From positions 4,030,001 through 4,094,000 of the forward strand of contig OZ243944.1 in NCBI GenBank assembly GCA_965214295.1: DNA of 64,000 nucleotides, given 5' to 3'. The position numbers and the translations under genes are program-made. Below are positions 8,099 through 16,147 of the stretch, one piece after another. Origin of the DNA: JAJDUF01 sp965214295 (GTDB taxonomy: Bacteria; Chloroflexota; UBA11872; UBA12225; JAJDUF01). The stretch's first letter is position 1; the number at the start of each line of letters is the position of its first letter. The notes under the pieces are model-generated. The model made no database searches. It worked only from the letters and a program-made list of their open reading frames with translations, and was not told the origin of the DNA.

Positions 8099-8620
8099 AT
8101 GTTTCGTTTTATATTCGGTACGTGGATAGGGCGGATATTGATGTTCTTGGCGGCGGTCGGCGCCGCAGTGTGGGGAGTGCGGCGTTTCCTCGGCCTCGAT
8201 CAAGCGGAGTCCGACGACTGGGCCCCCTCCCCGGAGGAGTCACCGGTGGAAACGAACACCGGCTCCACTGACGTGGATGCGAGCTTGCTCGAAATCTTGG
8301 CCTGCCCAGATGACAAGCAGCCGATCGTGAAGATTGACGACAAAATCGTCTGCACGCACTGCGGCAAGCGTTATCCGATCCGCGATGGCATTCCGGTCAT
8401 GCTGCTGGACGAGGCCGAGGACGGCCCGGTGCCGACCGAGGCCGAGGTCGCGGCAGCACGAGCGGCGCTGAAGGGTGAGCAAACGACGGCAAGCACGGCC
8501 ACCGAGGAGACCACCCCGGCTACCGCCACCGAGGAGGCTGCCGGTGAAGCGATGGATGTGAGCGCAGACGGTGGCAGTGCCGACCAAGCGGCCGAGGGTG
8601 CGGAGAAGAAAGACGGGTAG
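8099..8620 (+). CDS. membrane-anchored Trm112/UPF0434-like zinc protein
   Basis: 173 aa; ATG at 8099 follows GGGAGGCAG. An N-terminal transmembrane helix (about residues 8-26) is joined by an acidic linker to a Trm112-like domain (residues 61-107): LLEILACPDDKQPI (C69), then IVCTHCGKRYPIRDGIPVML (C85, C88). Free Trm112 proteins are about 60-aa zinc-binding activators of methyltransferases; UPF0434 (YcaR) has the same core. Here only three of the four usual cysteines are seen. The last 60 residues are Ala/Glu/Thr-rich. A membrane-tethered version is unusual, and the partner enzyme is unknown. Confidence 0.75.
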   Translation: MFRFIFGTWIGRILMFLAAVGAAVWGVRRFLGLDQAESDDWAPSPEESPVETNTGSTDVDASLLEILACPDDKQPIVKIDDKIVCTHCGKRYPIRDGIPVMLLDEAEDGPVPTEAEVAAARAALKGEQTTASTATEETTPATATEEAAGEAMDVSADGGSADQAAEGAEKKDG

Positions 8621-8716
8621 GGATGCAGACCTACCCCCAACCCTCTCTCTAAAGGAAAGGGCCACCAGAACTTCCTTCCCCTGGAGGGAGGGAGGCCAGG
8701 GGTTCAGCAAAGTCAG

Positions 8717-8734
8717 TTTGCAGACACGCCCTAG
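8717..8734. repeat. solo right end of MITE family 2
   Basis: TTTGCAGACACGCCCTAG matches the right ends of the elements at 17407-17562 and 21925-22157. No left end (CTAGGGCGTGTTTGCAAA) is found upstream; a Type A-like repeat (CCTACCCCCAACCCTCTCTC, about 8630-8700) fills that space. Confidence 0.55.
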
Positions 8735-8749
8735 CGCGGGAGCACGACG

Positions 8750-9874
8750 ATGGCTGTGGAGACGGCAGAAGTGGGAACTCCGCCCGCGGCGACATCCCGG
8801 CCGGAGCGCGGGGAGCGCAAGCAGCGCGGGCGGACTGCGCGGGCACGCTACGGCACGATCGTTGTGGGGAGCGCGGTATTCCTCATGGGCGGCTATTGGG
8901 ACGTGTCGTGGCATATCATCCTCGGCCGTGACACGTTCTGGAGCCCGCCGCATCTGCTGCTCTACGCTGGCATCATCACCATCCTGGCGGCGTGCGGCGC
9001 GGCAGTGGCCCAAGCGGTTGCGGCGGCGCGGGGCCGTGGGCCAGTGTGGCCGGGGCCGCTGGTGACGCTGCCGCTGGGGCTACGCCTCCCGCCGGGCATC
9101 TTGGTCACGCTGGTCGGGGCCGGTATGGCTTTGGCGTCGGCCCCGATTGACGATACCTGGCACCGGCTGTATGGCCTGGACGTGACCGTCTGGAGTCCGC
9201 CCCACATCATGCTCATTATCGGCATGGTCATCGCCACCTTTGGGGCACTCGTCGGCCTCGGTTTGGAGACAAACCGCCGGCTACCGACCCGTCTCCGGCG
9301 CCGGTGGCACGACACGGCCCAGCTGTGGCGGATGCCCAGCAGCGAGTTGGTGGCCGTGGTGGCCGGCGGGCTGATGCTGGCGACGGTCCTGGGTTTGTTG
9401 ATCGAGTATGACTATAACTTCCCGCGCTTTCGGATGGTTTATCACCCAATCCTCTTGTCTGCCTTGGGCGCGTTCGTCCTGGTCACTGCGGCGCGGGCCA
9501 GCGGGCGTATCGGCGCCGCCACACTGGCCGCGCTGGCCTATACGGTGATGCTGCTCGGCGTCCATATCGTGCTTGTGCTCCTCGATGGCGTGCGTCCACA
9601 GATTCCGCTCGTGCTGGCGGCCGCGCCGATCATCGACCTCGGGCTGGTGGCGCTGCCGGTACGCCCGCTGTGGGTACGGGCGGCGCTGACCGGCGTGGGC
9701 TTCGCGCTGATCCTGACGGTGATCCAGGTGCCGTACCTCCAGTTCTATGGCGGGGTGCAATGGGGGCCGGCGATGCTCGTCGTCGCTGCGCCGTGGCTGG
9801 TGATCCTTTCGGCGGCAAGTGCCGTCTTGGGTTGGGTGGTCGGGAGCGCCCTGCGGCCCGTGCGTGAGGGGTGA
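8750..9874 (+). CDS. polytopic membrane protein with two PmoC-like metal-ligand motifs
   Basis: 374 aa; ATG at 8750. After a basic N terminus there are about ten transmembrane helices. The first four form two related hairpins, each with a polar loop. Loop 1 reads DVSWHIILGRDTFWSPPH (D51, H55, H68); loop 2 reads DDTWHRLYGLDVTVWSPPH (D134, H138, H152). PmoC of methane monooxygenase uses D156/H160/H173 and N227/H231/H245, with the same spacings (+4, +17 and +4, +18) and the same placement between helices. PmoC also has WH, RDT and P-x-H around its first site. Overall length and helix number exceed PmoC. No PmoA is visible. The next gene is 7 bp downstream. I infer a membrane metal-binding, perhaps copper, protein; the reaction is unknown. 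Confidence 0.7.
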   Translation: MAVETAEVGTPPAATSRPERGERKQRGRTARARYGTIVVGSAVFLMGGYWDVSWHIILGRDTFWSPPHLLLYAGIITILAACGAAVAQAVAAARGRGPVWPGPLVTLPLGLRLPPGILVTLVGAGMALASAPIDDTWHRLYGLDVTVWSPPHIMLIIGMVIATFGALVGLGLETNRRLPTRLRRRWHDTAQLWRMPSSELVAVVAGGLMLATVLGLLIEYDYNFPRFRMVYHPILLSALGAFVLVTAARASGRIGAATLAALAYTVMLLGVHIVLVLLDGVRPQIPLVLAAAPIIDLGLVALPVRPLWVRAALTGVGFALILTVIQVPYLQFYGGVQWGPAMLVVAAPWLVILSAASAVLGWVVGSALRPVREG

Positions 9875-9881
9875 GTAAGCC

Positions 9882-10457
9882 ATGCGTACTCTGGCGGTTG
9901 CCACGCTCCTCGCGCTGGCTTTGACGTTGGTCGCCGGCTGGGCGCCGCGCCGGCCGTTCAGCGAGGAAGACCGTCCCGTGGCGGGACGGCTGTGGCTGGA
10001 TCCGCTGGTGCCGCGGGTCGGCGAGCCGGTGCGGATACGCACCGTGCTGTTCAACCTGGAGGGCTTGCCGCGTCTGCCGCTGCCCTACGAAAGCCTACGT
10101 GCCGGTGATGCGGTTATCGGCCTGCTCCAGCCGACCGGCCGTGCGGACGAGTACACCGGGAGCCTGACGTACACGCAGCCAGGACGCCGGCGGTTCAACA
10201 TCTACATAGAAGGCCCGGAAGGACGCCTGGCGCTGGAGACTGCATTCTGGGTCTTCACGGCCGACGAGGTGCCGGAAGGGCCGGCGCCGGAATCGCTGGC
10301 GGTCACTATTCGCCCGGAACCCGGGCGGGAAACCGGGCTACCTCCCTGGCTGGAGCCAGTTACCTATAGCGCCATCGGCGCGGTCATCGGCGCCGAGCTG
10401 GTGCTCATTGTCTGGTCGCTCGCCGTCGTGCGCCGCCAGCAGCGGCTCGCCGCCTAG
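9882..10457 (+). CDS. signal-anchored Ig-like/FixH-type exported protein with C-terminal TM helix
   Basis: 191 aa; ATG at 9882 behind GAGGGGTGAG, 7 bp after the preceding stop, so an operon partner. It has a signal-like hydrophobic N terminus (residues 4-20), an extracytoplasmic beta-rich domain (residues about 30-130, with RVGEPVRIRTVLFNLEG and YTGSLTYTQPGRRRFNIYIEGPEGR) and a C-terminal transmembrane helix (about 163-183) ending RRQQRLAA. The layout resembles the periplasmic domain of FixH/YtkA-type proteins or, loosely, PmoB with its exported beta domain and TM anchor. It contains no His or Cys, so it is unlikely to bind copper itself. Probable accessory subunit of the upstream membrane protein. 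Confidence 0.6.
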   Translation: MRTLAVATLLALALTLVAGWAPRRPFSEEDRPVAGRLWLDPLVPRVGEPVRIRTVLFNLEGLPRLPLPYESLRAGDAVIGLLQPTGRADEYTGSLTYTQPGRRRFNIYIEGPEGRLALETAFWVFTADEVPEGPAPESLAVTIRPEPGRETGLPPWLEPVTYSAIGAVIGAELVLIVWSLAVVRRQQRLAA

Positions 10458-10613
10458 GGGACGACCACACGACCGGCCGGAGGCCAATGGCCCGGTCATT
10501 GGCATACCATCCAATTTGCGGCGCAGGCTGCAATGATGGTCCTGGGCCGCTTTGTCACTGCGGCAGCAGCCGCAGGCCGAGTACCGCACGTTCCGCTGGC
10601 GGTCAACGGTCCA

Positions 10614-12059
10614 TCATCCACGTGCATCCGGGGCACACGCTGGCTTCCCGCGTGCGCGGGAATGACGGGTCCGGGCGACCATCACGCCGGTAGGCCGGCG
10701 CTCTACGTAGGCGGCTGCCGCGCGGCCGGCGATGCGTCCGAACGCGAGGCCGAGCGCCAAGCCCCCGGTGTAGCCGCGCGTGTAGACGCCGCCCACGTCG
10801 GCGCCGGCCGCGTAGAGGCCGGGGATGGGCTGCCCGCTCGTATCGAGCACCTGCGCGTGCGCGTTCACGCGGGCGCCGCCATAGGTGAACGTGATGCCGG
10901 GTAGGCAGCGTAGCGCATAGAACGGCGGCGTCTCAAGGGGCAGCAAGCCGCCCGATTTCGCGACGGGCAAGGCGGCGCCGTCACCGGCGCGGGCGGCGGC
11001 GTTGTAGCCCTCCAGGGTGGCGAGCAGCCGGTCGCGGGCCACGCCCCAGCGCGCCGCCATCTCGTGCGTCAGCGCGGCCAACGAGGGCGCTTGGAGAATC
11101 TCACCACCGGCGTCGCGGATGCTTTGGAGGCGGTCCGCCCGCGCGTTACGGCCGTCGTCCCGCGGCCCGGCATAGGTGGCGCGAATTGCCTCGTCGTACA
11201 GCAGGAATACCAGCGCCTGCTCCTGCCGCGCGGCCGCGTGAACCGTTACCTCGTCGCCCAGGAACTCGTCGTCGAAACGCTCACCACGCAGATTGACGAA
11301 GACAGCGTACTCGCTGAAGTCGGGCTTTACGGCGGCGAAGTTGTGCAGGCCCACTTGGGCCGGGGGCGCGGGTACCATATGACCGTAGAAGCGGCTGAAC
11401 GGTCCGGCGGTGGCGGCGCCGGCGCGCAGTGCGGCCTGGAAGCCGTCCCCGGTGCTGAAGGCGTTGGCTCGCAGCACTAGCCGGTCGGCCCAGCGTCCCA
11501 GGTAGCGTACACGCAGCTCCGGGTTGCCTTGGAAGCCGCCGGTCGCCAAGACCACGGCGCGGGCTGCCACGTCCACACTGCCCGCTGGTCCTAGCGTCCG
11601 GACACCGCTGACGGCGCCTTGGTCATCGAGCAGCAGATCGCGCAGCCCGGTCCCGACGATGATCTTGCCGCCGCTGGCCGTGAAACGATCCGCGAGCGCC
11701 GCCATGGCGGTTGCGGCGTCGGGTTGGCAGGCGTAGATGACGCGGCGGAAGCGGTAGGGGGTATCCGGGGATTGCGCCTCTAGGTCAACGCCTTGACTGC
11801 GGAGCCAGGGTATGCCCGCGAAGAAGCTGGCGATGAGCGCCCGGCCCAGTATCGGATCGCCGCCCGGTTGGACCGAGAGCCAGCCCTTCAGGTCGGTCGC
11901 GCACCAGATCGTGCCGCCGGAGGCGGCTGCGGAGCCGCCAATGCGCGGCGCTTTTTCGAGCAGCACGGTGCGGGCGCCGGCCTCCTGCACGCTGCACGCA
12001 GCGGTCAGCCCGCCCATCCCGCCGCCGGCCACGACGACATCGGTCTTGATGGCGGCCAT
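10614..12059 (-). CDS. FAD-dependent oxidoreductase, fumarate reductase flavoprotein/KstD type
   Basis: 481 aa. The N-terminal dinucleotide-binding motif is VVVAGGGMGGLTAACSVQEA (residues 9-28) with LLEKAPRIGGSAAASGG following. The middle shows VVLATGGFQGNPELR, and the C-terminal FAD segment reads GITFTYGGARVNAHAQVLD, then GLYAAGADVGGVYTRGYTGG. This is the FAD_binding_2 fold shared by fumarate reductase flavoproteins, 3-ketosteroid dehydrogenases and tricarballylate dehydrogenase TcuA; no cognate iron-sulfur subunit is adjacent. The natural C terminus probably lies near AAAYVERR: the last 20 or so residues (including RTRHSRARGKPA) are translated from a REP palindrome at 10643-10666. Small-molecule substrate unknown. 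Confidence 0.82.
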   Translation of the reverse strand: MAAIKTDVVVAGGGMGGLTAACSVQEAGARTVLLEKAPRIGGSAAASGGTIWCATDLKGWLSVQPGGDPILGRALIASFFAGIPWLRSQGVDLEAQSPDTPYRFRRVIYACQPDAATAMAALADRFTASGGKIIVGTGLRDLLLDDQGAVSGVRTLGPAGSVDVAARAVVLATGGFQGNPELRVRYLGRWADRLVLRANAFSTGDGFQAALRAGAATAGPFSRFYGHMVPAPPAQVGLHNFAAVKPDFSEYAVFVNLRGERFDDEFLGDEVTVHAAARQEQALVFLLYDEAIRATYAGPRDDGRNARADRLQSIRDAGGEILQAPSLAALTHEMAARWGVARDRLLATLEGYNAAARAGDGAALPVAKSGGLLPLETPPFYALRCLPGITFTYGGARVNAHAQVLDTSGQPIPGLYAAGADVGGVYTRGYTGGLALGLAFGRIAGRAAAAYVERRPTGVMVARTRHSRARGKPACAPDARG

Positions 12060-12064
12060 CGCCT

Positions 12065-12230
12065 AGACCGTTAGCTCGTAGCGGTAGGCATGGGAGGTGT
12101 AGGTTTCCTTGGTCACGTAGCCTCCGGTATTAGGACTCCGGTACGTCGTGGAGGCACAGGCGGCGGTCATCGTGAGGATGAGCTTGCCGTTCCGCGCAGA
12201 GCCGGATGCTGTAGCGACCATTCCGGCCAT
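12065..12230 (-). CDS. small hypothetical protein, possibly frameshifted remnant
   Basis: 54 codons (ATG at 12230, alternative ATG at 12221; TAG at 12065) directly upstream of the flavoprotein start. The third codon position is strongly C/G-biased, as in true genes here, and the peptide ends GYVTKETYTSHAYRYELTV. Just upstream another frame reads NPNDSKYTLSGTAP before a stop, which would join this one by a single frameshift. It may therefore be the 3' part of a broken gene or a genuine short gene in the flavoprotein operon. Confidence 0.4.
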
Positions 12231-12635
12231 CCTTATGGCGCCGTGCCGGATAGAGTGTACTTGCTGTCGTTCGGGTTACCTAGTACAGCTTCAGATGGCC
12301 TGGTGGACGCGCCCTTGATGCCTCACCCCCCGGCCCCCTCTCCACCATGTGGAGAGGGGGAGTGCGGCGGCTGGCAGAGGTAGGTTTTTGTGTGGAGAGG
12401 CGAGTTGGGCCTCACCCCCGGCCCCTTCCCTGCCAGGGAAGGGGGCAGTGCGGCGACCGGGTGCTACGAATGGCCCTGGATTCCCGCGTGTGCGGGAATG
12501 ACGAGCGCCAGGGCGGGGTGAATCGCGCCCCGACGCGAAAAACCTACCCTTGTGCGAGAGGCGGGGGGGGCGGCGCAGCGGCCTCTCCAGCGCGGTAGCG
12601 GCCGGTCGGCTATGCTTGTCCTGGGAGTATGAAGT
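12231..12635. repeat. intergenic region dominated by Type A hairpins and a REP
   Basis: Two Type A hairpins lie here: CCTCACCCCCCGGCCCCC..ACCATGTGGAGAGGGGG (about 12321-12361) and CCTCACCCCCGGCCCC..CCAGGGAAGGGGG (about 12411-12445). A REP with stem CCCGCG-TG-TGCGGG is at 12478-12502. The rest shows no convincing coding frame; the upstream part may include a frameshifted piece of the small ORF at 12065-12230. Confidence 0.6.
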
Positions 12636-13565
12636 ATGGATGAGCAAAGGCCGCTGCGCCTGGCCGTCGTTGGTAGGGGTACCAGCGTGCGGCAGGTAGC
12701 GCGGCGGAGCGGTGAATTCGCCAGCTTTCGAGTGACGGCAGAGTTTCCGGCCGCTGACGGCGCCCCGTCGGCGATGGCCAACTGGCTCGCCGGCGATCCG
12801 ACCGCCGCGGCAGATGCCGTGTGCATCCTTGACGAGCCGGCGTGCTCGGTAGCGTTGGCCGAGGAGAGTATCGCTCGTGGCCTGCACGTGTGGTGTGCCG
12901 GCCCCCTGACTGCGGAGGCCGACGTGCTGGAGGCGGTCGCGGCGCAGGCGGCGGCGGCCAACGTGACGCTGGTCTGCGGTGGCGTAGCCCGTTACACCGG
13001 CGGCGCTCGGATGGCGGCCGACGCGCTGGCCAGCGGCGACTTGGGCCGGCTGGTCTGCCTACGCTCCTTGCAGCTTGGCGCCGCTCCGACCGACCGCTGG
13101 CCGTTGGCCGAGCTACTGGCGCTGTCCAATACCCTGGCCGCGGACATGGTCGCTACCGTCTACGGCCAGAGGGTCGACAAGTGCCATCTGAGCGTGAGCG
13201 TGTCCTATGCCGGCGGCGCGACCGCGCTGCTGGCGCTCGGAGCGGCGCCGGGCACGCCGCCGGTACACGAGCTGATGGTGCTGGGCAACCGCGGCGCCTT
13301 CTATGACACGATGGCCGCCACGGCGCTGCTCATGCTGCCGGCCGGAGCGGGAGACGCTGGCGCTTATGGGGAGGAAGACGCCGGCCCGGCGCTTGCCGGC
13401 TGGGTGGACCAGTGTGCCCAAGCCGCCGTGGGCCGGGCCGCGCCGCCGATTACGGTGGAGCAGGCCCGCGAGGTCGTGGAACTGATGAAGCATATCGAGC
13501 AAGCGGTAGAGAGCAGTGAACCGGTGATCGTGCGCGACGTGGGAAAGGACGCGGACGATGAATAG
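12636..13565 (+). CDS. Gfo/Idh/MocA-like protein lacking the catalytic lysine motif
   Basis: 309 aa. A degenerate dinucleotide-binding N terminus (LRLAVVGRGTSVRQVARRS) is followed by the family's beta-alpha pattern. Where family members have EKP (Lys essential for catalysis) this protein has CAGPLTAE at about residues 88-95. The C-terminal domain is shortened and ends with a conserved-looking helix (EQAREVVELMKHIEQAVESSEPV), which in family members supports substrate and dimer contacts. It overlaps the next Gfo/Idh/MocA gene by 8 bp, so translation is coupled. A catalytically inactive partner or sensor subunit of a heteromer is a reasonable inference. Confidence 0.7.
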   Translation: MDEQRPLRLAVVGRGTSVRQVARRSGEFASFRVTAEFPAADGAPSAMANWLAGDPTAAADAVCILDEPACSVALAEESIARGLHVWCAGPLTAEADVLEAVAAQAAAANVTLVCGGVARYTGGARMAADALASGDLGRLVCLRSLQLGAAPTDRWPLAELLALSNTLAADMVATVYGQRVDKCHLSVSVSYAGGATALLALGAAPGTPPVHELMVLGNRGAFYDTMAATALLMLPAGAGDAGAYGEEDAGPALAGWVDQCAQAAVGRAAPPITVEQAREVVELMKHIEQAVESSEPVIVRDVGKDADDE

Positions 13566-14670
13566 TGATCACGTCTACGGCGTCGCGCTGTTGAGCAACG
13601 CCATGCATCAGAGCGGCTATGCGCCTGCTCTGGCACGACATCCGCGGCTGCGGGTACTGGTGCTGGCCGACGATCCGGGCCAAGAGCCGCTCGTTGTGCA
13701 GCGCAACCGGGAGCTGGCCGACGAGCTAGGAGTGCCCTATATCGAAGACGTGGACGCGGCTCTGAATTGGCCGGGTGTGGAGGTGGCCAGCGTATGTCCC
13801 CAAATCGAGCGGCGCGGTGCGCTGGTGCGCCGTGCGGCGGCGGCGGGTAAGCACCTCTGGCTGGATAAGCCGCTGGCGCCGACCCTCGATGATTGCACGG
13901 CGATTGTGGATATGCTGCGCCGCACCGGGCAGAAGGCTTCGATTGTCAGTCACCTCGGCTACGACCATATCCAGCAGGGGCAGCGGTGGATCGCCCAGGG
14001 CAGAATTGGCGACCTGCTGGCGATCCACGCCGACGTACACTTTGCCAAAGGCCAGCCGGATCGCACCGATACCCCGGCAGCGTCGTCAGCGCCGCTCGGC
14101 CACTGGACGTACCGGACGCCGGATGGCGTGAGCGACCCGACCGAGTCGGGCCACAGCGTCATCGCCAAGCGCGAGCTGTTCGAGATCGGGTATTACGCTG
14201 TCGTGTATATCCGCTATTTGTCGGGGCTGCCGGTCGAGGGTGTCTTTGCCCGCATGGGATCGCATTTCTTCGAGGCGCACGCGGAGCGAGGTGTCGAGGA
14301 CTTTGCCACCATTGAGCTGACGCTCGCCGGGGGCGCCGTCGCCACCATCACGACCGGGCGCATCGGGCGGGCGAGTCATCCGCTGAATGGAGCCAACCAT
14401 CTGACGGTTATCGGTACACAGGGGACGCTGCTGCTCGATGGCCGACGCCAGACGGCGGAGCTGTGCAGTGGGGTGTCTGCGGATCGAGGCCCCAACTCTA
14501 TCCCCCGCGATGACAGCAGCGAGGCGCTGGTGAGCCATTTCGTGCGGGTGCTGGATGGCGACGAGCCGGCTTGGGCAGGCGTCGAGGCGGGCCGTACCCA
14601 CGTTGCGACGCTGCTGGCTGCATACGAGTCCGTAGCCACCGGTGCTGTCGTGTGCCCCCAGTTCGGCTGA
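13558..14670 (+). CDS. Gfo/Idh/MocA family oxidoreductase
   Basis: 370 aa. Start ATG overlaps the preceding stop region (GATGAATAG). The N-terminal Rossmann part is atypical (GVALLSNAMHQSGYAPALARHPRLRVLVLADD) but the catalytic segment HLWLDKPLAPTLDD holds the DKP version of the EKP motif. The second domain has the family's beta-sheet with SHPLNGANHLTVIGTQGTLLLDGR, and the terminal helix EALVSHFVRVLDGDEPAWAG. Such enzymes oxidise or reduce sugars, inositols or related polyols with NAD(P). With the upstream overlapping paralogue it probably forms a two-subunit enzyme. Substrate unknown. Confidence 0.8.
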   Translation: MNSDHVYGVALLSNAMHQSGYAPALARHPRLRVLVLADDPGQEPLVVQRNRELADELGVPYIEDVDAALNWPGVEVASVCPQIERRGALVRRAAAAGKHLWLDKPLAPTLDDCTAIVDMLRRTGQKASIVSHLGYDHIQQGQRWIAQGRIGDLLAIHADVHFAKGQPDRTDTPAASSAPLGHWTYRTPDGVSDPTESGHSVIAKRELFEIGYYAVVYIRYLSGLPVEGVFARMGSHFFEAHAERGVEDFATIELTLAGGAVATITTGRIGRASHPLNGANHLTVIGTQGTLLLDGRRQTAELCSGVSADRGPNSIPRDDSSEALVSHFVRVLDGDEPAWAGVEAGRTHVATLLAAYESVATGAVVCPQFG

Positions 14671-14901
14671 GGCGGCAGACGATACGACACGCTGGCAGCA
14701 AGCCCTCTATGGTCCCCTGCATAGCGGGGGAACGGTATGACCTCTGATAGGTAGGGGTAGGTCAATGGTGCTAGAGCATTGCTCGCTACCAGGGTAGGAG
14801 CATAACCACCAGGGTTGGTAGGGGTGCAGCATGCTGCGCCCCTACGAGCGCTCGTTGCGCCTGTTTTTCCAGTTTACCTGCTCTTGTGAGGAGGGGCTGA
14901 A
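14671..14901. repeat. intergenic hairpins including a near-perfect palindrome
   Basis: A 28-bp near-perfect palindrome at 14818-14845 (stem GTAGGGGTGCAGCA / TGCTGCGCCCCTAC, one mismatch) lies 57 bp before the next start. A related palindrome sits at 50481-50505 before another start. A degenerate CCCCTGCATAGCGGGGG hairpin occurs near 14713. No gene is visible. Confidence 0.6.
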
Positions 14902-16038
14902 ATGAACGTTTTCAAGCGGACTATCCGGGTGATGCTCGTCATCGCTGGCACCCTCACCCTCGCCGCGTGCGAGCTTGGCGGCGAGAGCGGCGACGCGGCC
15001 GCGCTGCGAGAGCAGTTGGCCCACAAGAATGCCCAGATCGCGTCACTGCAGGCGCAGGTCGCCGCCCAAGGGCAGCCGGCGGCCGCGAGTCGGCTGGCGA
15101 CCGTCAAGGCCCGCGGGCGGCTCGTTTGCGCCGGCCGCACCGATCTGCCCGGCTTCGGCTACCTGGACTCCTCCGGGCAGAACGTGGGGTTCGACATTGA
15201 CCTGTGTCGCGCGGTGGCCGCAGCCATCTTCGGCACCGGCGAGGCCGTCGAGGTTATTCACCTCACGTCGGCGGAGCGGGGACCTACCATCCAGTCGGGT
15301 GAGGTCGACATCCTCTCGCGCAATGTCACTTGGACCAGTACGCGCGATGCCCAGTGGGGCAACTACACCGTCATCACGTTCTATGACGGCCAGGGCTTCA
15401 TGGTGCCGAAGGATAAGGGCATTGACAGTGCCCTGAAGCTAGGTGGCACGACCGTCTGCGTGACCAGTGGCACGACCACCGAGTTGAACCTGGCCGACTT
15501 CTTCCGGCAGCACAACCTGAAGCTGGAGACGGTCATCTTCGAAGACACGGCCTCCGTCTACAGTGCCTACCAGCAAGGCCGGTGCGATGCCACCACCAGC
15601 GACAAGTCGGGGCTGGCGGCCATCAGGAGCGGATTCGCCAATCCTGAGCTGCACGTCATCCTGCCGGAGACGATCTCCAAGGAGCCGCTGACGCCGGTGG
15701 TGCCGCACGGCGATGACCAGTGGCTGGACCTGGTGAAGACGGTGCTGTACGTGCTGATCAATGCTGAGGAGCTGGGGGTGACGCAGGCCAACGTGGAGGC
15801 GATGCGGACCAGCGAGAATATCCTGATCCGGCGGATGTTGGGGACGGAAGGGGAGTTCGGGCAGGCGGACTTGGGTCTCAGCCCGACGTTTGCGGTGGAC
15901 GTGCTGAAGGCGGTGGGGAACTACGGGGAGATCTACGACCGCTACATGGGGCCGGAGGGCGACTCCTTCACGCTGTCGCGGCAACAGAACGAGCTGTGGA
16001 CCAACGGTGGACTGATCTACGCTCCGCCGCTCCGCTAG
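14902..16038 (+). CDS. amino-acid ABC transporter substrate-binding lipoprotein (AapJ/BztA-like), copy 1
   Basis: 378 aa; ATG at 14902 behind GAGGAGGGG. Lipoprotein signal with lipobox LTLAAC (C23). A short coiled-coil-like spacer (LREQLAHKNAQIASLQAQVA, about residues 36-55) links to a SBP_bac_3 domain: FGYLDSSGQNVGFDIDLCRAVAAAIFG, then GTTVCVTSGTTTELNLADFF, then NYGEIYDRYMGPEG, ending ELWTNGGLIYAPPLR. These motifs match the general L-amino-acid binding protein group (AapJ). No permease or ATPase genes follow; instead a second copy does. It would bind amino acids at the outer face of the membrane. Confidence 0.88.
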   Translation: MNVFKRTIRVMLVIAGTLTLAACELGGESGDAAALREQLAHKNAQIASLQAQVAAQGQPAAASRLATVKARGRLVCAGRTDLPGFGYLDSSGQNVGFDIDLCRAVAAAIFGTGEAVEVIHLTSAERGPTIQSGEVDILSRNVTWTSTRDAQWGNYTVITFYDGQGFMVPKDKGIDSALKLGGTTVCVTSGTTTELNLADFFRQHNLKLETVIFEDTASVYSAYQQGRCDATTSDKSGLAAIRSGFANPELHVILPETISKEPLTPVVPHGDDQWLDLVKTVLYVLINAEELGVTQANVEAMRTSENILIRRMLGTEGEFGQADLGLSPTFAVDVLKAVGNYGEIYDRYMGPEGDSFTLSRQQNELWTNGGLIYAPPLR

Positions 16039-16147
16039 GCGCGGCACAGCGCCGGGGACGGTGGGCGAACGCGGCTGCTCAATCCGCCAGTCTCGGCCGG
16101 TACAGATACGGTGACGGTGATGATGGTAACTATATGGAAGAGCGGTA

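Noticed and set aside
9882..10457. Exported partner as a PmoB homologue
   Set aside because: It has no His or Cys and only one domain, whereas PmoB has two cupredoxin-like domains and copper ligands; only the loose layout is similar.
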